Assembly: GCF_000027005.1 (NCBI RefSeq) | Contig: NC_012964.1 | Coordinates: forward strand, 1,426,001-1,490,000 | Origin: Komagataella phaffii GS115 | Lineage: Eukaryota > Ascomycota > Pichiomycetes > Pichiales > Pichiaceae | Length of the DNA: 64,000 nucleotides | Direction of reading: 5' to 3' | Shown: positions 59,289 to 64,000 of the stretch, one piece after another | Layout of the letters: each line of letters begins with the position of its first letter | Position numbering within the stretch: position 1 is the stretch's first letter | Translations under genes and position numbers: made by a program | Notes under the pieces: model-generated | What the model saw: the letters and a program-made list of their open reading frames with translations, nothing else | The model's database searches: none | What the model was told of the DNA's origin: nothing

Positions 59289-61994
59289 ATGTTAACCTGG
59301 GTTGCGATATTATTGTTCGTTCATACTGCTATCAGCGCCAAGAGAGAGTTGTTCAAGTCTTGTGCTGAATCTGGCTTTTGTCACAGGAATCGACATTATG
59401 CCCATGAAGTTACAAAGTTGGGGGATACTTTTGAATCTCCCTATTTTGTCCTTTCGGACTCTATCGATTGCAATCAACTGTCTTGCACGGGTCAAATCGT
59501 AAAACAATTGAAAAATACACAGATAATGCTCCCATTTGAGGTTGATATCTTGGAGGAGAGTTTCAGGCTCAGAATTGACGAACTACGATCTGACACCCAT
59601 TTCCACAAATTGAATTCCTGTAGGTTTAGCGCAGCAAACCTCTCTATGATGCACGGGTCTGCAACATCATCCAAAATATCGTCAACAATGAACGATAAGT
59701 CATTGCAAATCTTTTTCAATGATTCTTCCGCAACTATCAATTTCAAACCTTTTAAAATTACGATATTCTATAAAGGAAAGCCTCAGGTAATACTGAATGA
59801 CAATAACCTTTTCAATATTGAACATTACAGAAAAGAAGAAGAAAACTCTATGTTTGAATTTGAGTCGGATTATGATTTGTTTCACGATTCATTTAAAGAT
59901 TCTAGGGCTGACTCACTACCGTTGGGGCCAGAATCGATAGGTTTAGATATCAAATTGTTAAACATGAGTCATCTTTATGGTATTCCAGAACACTCTGATC
60001 GTCTATCATTAGAAGACACCAGTCAAAGTGATCCCTATAGACTGTACAATGTCGATATATTTGAGTACGAACCATATTCCAAATTACCAATGTACGGATC
60101 AATTCCCTTTTTAATAGGACTCAATCCCGAAGTTTCTACAGGTGTATTTTGGGTCAATAGTGCAGATACATGGGTCGACATTAACAAGAAAAAGGATACG
60201 TATACTCACTGGATTTCTGAGAATGGTATTTTGGACTTGGTGATAATAGTTCGGCAGAATCCTAAGGAAGTCTCGACTGTTTATTCTTCGCTAACAGGAA
60301 GAGTACAATTACCCAGCCAATTTTCACTGGGATATCATCAGTGCAGATGGAATTACAATAGTGAAGATGATGTTCGTGATGTTCATAGTAAAATGGACAA
60401 ATATGGTATTCCCTATGACACCATCTGGTTAGATATTGAGTATACAGACGAGAAGAAATATTTTACTTGGAAAAGGGAATTGTTCCCTGATCCTAGTGGA
60501 CTGCTTCAGGAGTTAGATGAAACTAAAAGATCATTAGTGGCCATCATCGATCCCCATATCAAGGTGGGATATGAGGTAAGCGACTACTTGGAATCAAATG
60601 GGCTTGTTGTTAGAGAAAAAGACTTTGACACTCCTTATCATGGCCATTGCTGGCCTGGCGAATCTGTTTGGATCGATACTTTCAATCCCAATGCTCAGAG
60701 TTATTGGGATACACTGTTCTGTAAGGGTTCGGACTTTGCTGGATCTTCTTCAAACCTGCACGTTTGGAACGATATGAATGAGCCTTCAGTTTTTAATGGC
60801 CCTGAAACTACCTTTCCTAAGGATTTAGTTCATTTTGGTAAGTGGGAACACCGGTCAATTCATAACTGGTACGGAAAAAGTTTTCATGAGGCTACCTATT
60901 ATGCGTTAATTAATAGATCACCAAACCATAGGCCATTTGTTCTTACTAGGTCGTATGCCCCTGGGTCACAAGCTACTGCAGCTATGTGGACCGGAGATAA
61001 TGCTGCTACTTGGGAATACTTAAAAGTTGCACTGCCCATGATACTCTCTAATGGAATAGCAGGTATGCCATTTGCCGGTGCTGATGTTGGAGGCTTTTTT
61101 GGAAACCCATCCAAAGAATTGTTAACCCGATGGTATCAATCTGGCATTTGGTATCCATTCTTCCGAGCTCATGCCCATATAGACTCCCGAAGAAGGGAGC
61201 CTTGGATAGCTGGTGAACCTTACACTACAATCATTAGAGATACGGTGAGGTTAAGATATCAGTTGCTACCAGTTTTATACACAGCATTCTATGAGTCGTC
61301 CAAGTTAGGTTATCCTGTCCTGAGGCCATTGTTTTATGAAATTCCAGAGAACCAGAAGCTTTACAATATCGATGATCAATTTTTCGTTGGTAGCTCCGGT
61401 TTAATGGTGAAACCGGTTACCGAAGAAGGTGCTACTACCGATAGTATTTATCTGCCTGATCCTCAAATTTATTACGATTTCTTCAAACTCGGGACAACTC
61501 TGCAAGGTGAAGGAATTCATGAACTAGAAGTTGATTTGACCACCATTCCCGTTTTGGCGCGAGGTGGTTCTATTATCACTCAGAAGCTCAGGTATAGAAG
61601 ATCGTCTCAGTTAATGAAGCATGATCCGTACACGTTGATGGTCTTTTTGGATTCGGAAGGAACTGCCAAAGGCAAACTTTATATTGACGATGGGACCAGC
61701 TTCAATTACCGACTGGGTCATTTCTTGGAAATCAGTTTTCAGTATTCTAACAACATTCTGTCTTCAGAGCTCAAAACTAATATTGCTAGAAAGTTTCAGG
61801 ATTCATTAGATGACGTTTTGGTTGAGCGGGTAATTATTATTGGGCTACCAGACGACTTTACTTCTGTGAAGGCAAAAGTCACCCAAGGTGAGAAAACGTG
61901 GATAAGTAACTGGACGAAGGAGAATGGGTATCTAGTAGTCAAGAACCCCAGAGTTAGCATTTCCCAGAGCTGGGAGATTAATATAGAAGTATGA
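59289..61994 (+). CDS. ROT2: ER glucosidase II catalytic subunit
   Basis: A 901-residue GH31 alpha-glucosidase that removes the two inner alpha-1,3-glucoses from N-glycans in the ER lumen, acting in quality control with the beta subunit Gtb1. I use the ATG at 59289, since the five codons before it start with TTG. A signal peptide (MLTWVAILLFVHTAISA) is followed by the GH31 N-domain with FKSCAESGFCHRNR. The catalytic barrel has LGYHQCRWNYNSEDDV, IPYDTIWLDIEYTD, the nucleophile Asp495 in WNDMNEPSVF and the acid/base Asp570 in MWTGDNAATW. FAGADVGGFFGNPSKELL, RAHAHIDSRRREPW and a C-terminal beta domain follow. The length is close to S. cerevisiae Rot2 (954). Confidence 0.95.
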   Translation: MLTWVAILLFVHTAISAKRELFKSCAESGFCHRNRHYAHEVTKLGDTFESPYFVLSDSIDCNQLSCTGQIVKQLKNTQIMLPFEVDILEESFRLRIDELRSDTHFHKLNSCRFSAANLSMMHGSATSSKISSTMNDKSLQIFFNDSSATINFKPFKITIFYKGKPQVILNDNNLFNIEHYRKEEENSMFEFESDYDLFHDSFKDSRADSLPLGPESIGLDIKLLNMSHLYGIPEHSDRLSLEDTSQSDPYRLYNVDIFEYEPYSKLPMYGSIPFLIGLNPEVSTGVFWVNSADTWVDINKKKDTYTHWISENGILDLVIIVRQNPKEVSTVYSSLTGRVQLPSQFSLGYHQCRWNYNSEDDVRDVHSKMDKYGIPYDTIWLDIEYTDEKKYFTWKRELFPDPSGLLQELDETKRSLVAIIDPHIKVGYEVSDYLESNGLVVREKDFDTPYHGHCWPGESVWIDTFNPNAQSYWDTLFCKGSDFAGSSSNLHVWNDMNEPSVFNGPETTFPKDLVHFGKWEHRSIHNWYGKSFHEATYYALINRSPNHRPFVLTRSYAPGSQATAAMWTGDNAATWEYLKVALPMILSNGIAGMPFAGADVGGFFGNPSKELLTRWYQSGIWYPFFRAHAHIDSRRREPWIAGEPYTTIIRDTVRLRYQLLPVLYTAFYESSKLGYPVLRPLFYEIPENQKLYNIDDQFFVGSSGLMVKPVTEEGATTDSIYLPDPQIYYDFFKLGTTLQGEGIHELEVDLTTIPVLARGGSIITQKLRYRRSSQLMKHDPYTLMVFLDSEGTAKGKLYIDDGTSFNYRLGHFLEISFQYSNNILSSELKTNIARKFQDSLDDVLVERVIIIGLPDDFTSVKAKVTQGEKTWISNWTKENGYLVVKNPRVSISQSWEINIEV

Positions 61995-62042
61995 TAGTGA
62001 TATATTTACATAAACACTACTTTTGATTAATCCATGTTTCAG

Positions 62043-62489
62043 TTAGTGGCAAGCCAACCCCGAAATGTTGTTGCTACCTGTCAGGTAGAATCCCACAACA
62101 GCCCCCATAACCACACTGAGCATGAGCCATAAGTTAAAAGTCATAAATATGAGCATTATGACCAAAGACCAGAATATTTGTATCCCATACAAAATGGAAG
62201 CCTTAACTCGAAACTGTTGCAAATCTGAATTGATTAGCGGCCTGTTCAGAGATAAAATTCTGGTGGACCAGGTTGAATAGAAGCTTTTGTAGAATTCGTA
62301 GCCTATACCAAAAACAACTATGATGGCACAGCTTAAAAGTAGATCTCGAAGTCCATAAATATGCCATCTGGAAGACAAGACACAGATATCCTCAAATTCC
62401 GTGGATAACAGCATGTTCATTTTGCACATGTGTTCAGGCATTGGCATCTCGTGGCCCGACGAAGAGTACGTGCGAGAAGTTTCAATCAT
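62043..62489 (-). CDS. CTR2: Low-affinity vacuolar copper transporter
   Basis: A 148-residue trimeric copper transporter of the Ctr family that releases Cu(I) from the vacuole. I start at the ATG at 62489; the 11 in-frame codons upstream begin with TTG. The N-terminus is Met/His-rich (HEMPMPEHMCKMNMLLS) for copper capture. Three membrane segments follow at about 47-66, 100-120 and 121-140, with the MxxxM pore motif in MLIFMTFNLWLM and the GxxxG helix motif in GAVVGFYLTG. The C-terminus GLACH matches SLACH of S. cerevisiae Ctr2 (189). ILYGIQIFWSLVIMLIFMT is close to its yeast counterpart. The stop lies 48 bp past the ROT2 stop, in convergent orientation. Confidence 0.93.
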   Translation of the reverse strand: MIETSRTYSSSGHEMPMPEHMCKMNMLLSTEFEDICVLSSRWHIYGLRDLLLSCAIIVVFGIGYEFYKSFYSTWSTRILSLNRPLINSDLQQFRVKASILYGIQIFWSLVIMLIFMTFNLWLMLSVVMGAVVGFYLTGSNNISGLACH

Positions 62490-63196
62490 ACTAGGTGGAA
62501 GGCTAGAATCACTGTTTAACAATTGTGCTGTAATTCTTGGAGCTCCAAATTGGTAAGTTTTGTTGCACGAGTGTGGTATAAATAAATCGCACCTTCTGTT
62601 GTATTTTTTATCGAAGTTAGACCCCGAGACTTTATCAATAAAAAAAAGTAGCGAATGGCCAGATGCTTATGTATCAGACTAGTTGTCATGTAAATCAAAA
62701 CTTTACATCAATTGATCATTCAGGTTGGCTGGTTGTTTATAGTCAAAGTAAATGGTAATCAAATTCATTCAATATTTTTTTTTTTTTTGATCCGTTTGAC
62801 TTTCCTTTGTCGTGTTGGCCAAAGATGACGAATTGTAGAATATACACAGGACTGCCACGAATTTTAATCAACTGGCAAGTAATCTAACTTTTTCAAAGTA
62901 AATACCAGCATCTGTTTTCAGTAAATGAGTTTTGTAAACAGAGAACTTTATATTACAAACACGCCGATAAGTAAAAAAAAAGGGAAACATACCAACCAGT
63001 GGTACTCAGTTACCTTGCCATATTGCCACTTTTCAGAATAGGATGCCTTTGTCCGGTGGGTTTCTAACCAGCTCAAGAGGTCAATACAATCGATGATCAG
63101 AATTTTCAAATTTCGAAGGATGTGCAAGGAAATTATGGTTATCACTTTTAACTATACAATGTGTGTATTGATCTACTAACAGTAGCTATGAAACCT
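62490..63196. other. Intergenic region CTR2 promoter / RPS17 3' flank
   Basis: 707 bp between two minus-strand genes. It is very AT-rich, with a 14-T run at 62775-62788. A 65-codon minus-strand frame at 62948-63145 begins with GTG and ends in a hydrophobic stretch. I could not tie it to any known small membrane protein or to splice signals, so it is not called. Confidence 0.4.
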
Positions 63197-63836
63197 TTAC
63201 TTTCTGAGTCTTCTAGCAGGAGCCCTAGTTGAAGAAACAGGAACAACTGCAATTGGCAGTTTGAAACCCAATGAGTTGACAAGTTGTTCAGTGTCTGCAT
63301 CCAAGTGTAACTGGTCCTTGGTGTTGGAAAGGTCCAAAGCAGAAACTTCTGGAACGTATTGGTCTTTTCTCTCTCTCTCCTCTTCTTGCAATTTAAAAGA
63401 AATACCTCTAACTGGTCCATTTTGGATTCTGCGCATCAAGTGGGTGGTGTAACCAGCAATCTTATTTCTTAAACGCTTTGACTGAATCTCAGCGACCTCA
63501 GCGGTCAGGCGTTTGTTGGTCTCAAAGTCCAAAGTGAGCTTTGGATAATAACGCTCAATCAGAACCTTAGAGGCTCTCTTGACTGTCTTTGTTCTCACGC
63601 GTCCCTTTTGAATAGTTAGTATACATCAAGGTAAAGCTTGGAGTACCGCCGCATGTTGCCCTCTATTCTCTCAAAGTTTCCAGAACTTTTGTAACTTTTA
63701 TCGCCAACTCCATTAGTAAATCATCAGAACGAAAATCGAAACTGGCCTCATAAACTAATGATAACACAATTTTTGAGCTCAACTAATACAGGACGCACTA
63801 TGCCAACAATCTCCTTCATTTTATAATACATACCAT
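63197..63836 (-). CDS. RPS17: 40S ribosomal protein eS17 (two exons)
   Basis: A 136-residue small-subunit ribosomal protein. Exon 1 is only the ATG at 63836-63834. The intron 63605-63833 (229 nt) has donor GTATGT, branch TACTAAC at 63621-63615 and an AAAAG acceptor. Exon 2 is 63197-63604. The spliced start [20 protein letters not shown] is the same as S. cerevisiae Rps17 apart from one residue. [20 protein letters not shown] and [20 protein letters not shown] are strongly conserved. The length equals yeast Rps17 (136). The S. cerevisiae RPS17 genes also have an intron right after the ATG, so this position is conserved. Confidence 0.97.
63605..63833 (-). other. Intron of RPS17, directly after the start codon
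   Basis: 229 nt, the longest intron found in the window. GTATGT donor, TACTAAC branch 8 nt before the AG acceptor. Ribosomal-protein introns in budding yeasts are usually longer than others, which fits. Confidence 0.93.
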
Positions 63837-64000
63837 TTTGTTGAATTCTTAGTAGTGAGTTCAAAAGAAAAATTATTTCAATTAATTAGCCTCGTCTTTC
63901 TGGTGTACTGATGTGGAAACTGAACACTTGGTGCGCGACAGTACCTAAGTGTTCTAGATATTACATACACGATGTGACTGCTGAATAATTCGCTCACAGT
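63837..64000 (-). promoter_or_regulatory. RPS17 5' flank (cut by window edge)
   Basis: Only 164 bp upstream of the RPS17 ATG are visible. No Rap1, Tbf1 or other named ribosomal-protein promoter site is evident in this part. Confidence 0.4.

Noticed and set aside
62948..63145. Small membrane protein frame downstream of RPS17
   Set aside because: It begins with GTG and has no recognisable homologue. A GGTAACT nearby could be a donor, but no matching branch point or acceptor is visible. Left as unproven.
63174..63180. Plus-strand TACTAAC near the RPS17 3' end
   Set aside because: No donor or exon on that strand; a chance heptamer in an AT-rich 3' region.

Overview
This window is a nuclear chromosome segment of a budding yeast. 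I place it in the methylotrophic genus Komagataella (the "Pichia pastoris" group). The main evidence is an alpha-pheromone precursor whose repeated mature peptide begins FRWRNNEKN. Other support: compact genes with one start-proximal intron at most, canonical GTATGT/GTAAGT donors and TACTAAC branch points, a split tRNA-Lys gene, and a uniform set of conserved ascomycete genes on both strands. I cannot separate K. phaffii from its sister species by reading alone.

Layout, left to right. 1-9.2 kb: a TANGO2/NRDE gene cut by the window edge, ATP18, STR2, MNS1, the alpha-factor gene, CTF8, LNP1 and EGD2. 9.5-14.1 kb: a large P4-ATPase flippase and a split tRNA-Lys(UUU). 14.7-23.2 kb: the gluconeogenic activator CAT8, calmodulin, ALG1, SPE3, YSA1 and SUS1. 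23.2-33.2 kb: CYC8, MED1, COQ5, an unrecognised secretory-type gene and an FLC/TRP-like membrane protein. 34.1-43.1 kb: ACS1, REV1, pyruvate kinase, URK1 and a very small mitochondrial membrane protein. 43.6-54.2 kb: a PIR cell-wall protein, PGM3/PRM15, VAN1, EMP70, TRS85 and ARA2. 54.2-63.8 kb: FOX2, an unrecognised basic protein, PUS9, ROT2, CTR2 and RPS17.

The genes are monocistronic and do not form a pathway cluster, but some share biology. MNS1, ALG1, VAN1 and ROT2 act in N-glycan assembly or trimming. CAT8 and ACS1 are a known regulator and target pair in acetate and ethanol use. CYC8, MED1 and SUS1 act in transcription. Kex2/Ste13-type processing sites occur in both the alpha-factor precursor and the PIR protein.

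The most useful observations are structural. Two repeat-coding genes (alpha-factor and PIR) each carry one extra base that breaks an otherwise intact frame. Three protein genes (CMD1, VAN1, RPS17) need a spliced first exon, and in two of these the first exon is only the ATG. The alpha-factor pro-region ends in a decayed pheromone repeat. REV1 and pyruvate kinase converge with overlapping stop codons. FOX2 has a non-canonical C-terminal tripeptide. I found no prokaryotic-type system, transposon, CRISPR array or viral element, and I do not see a new multi-gene system here.
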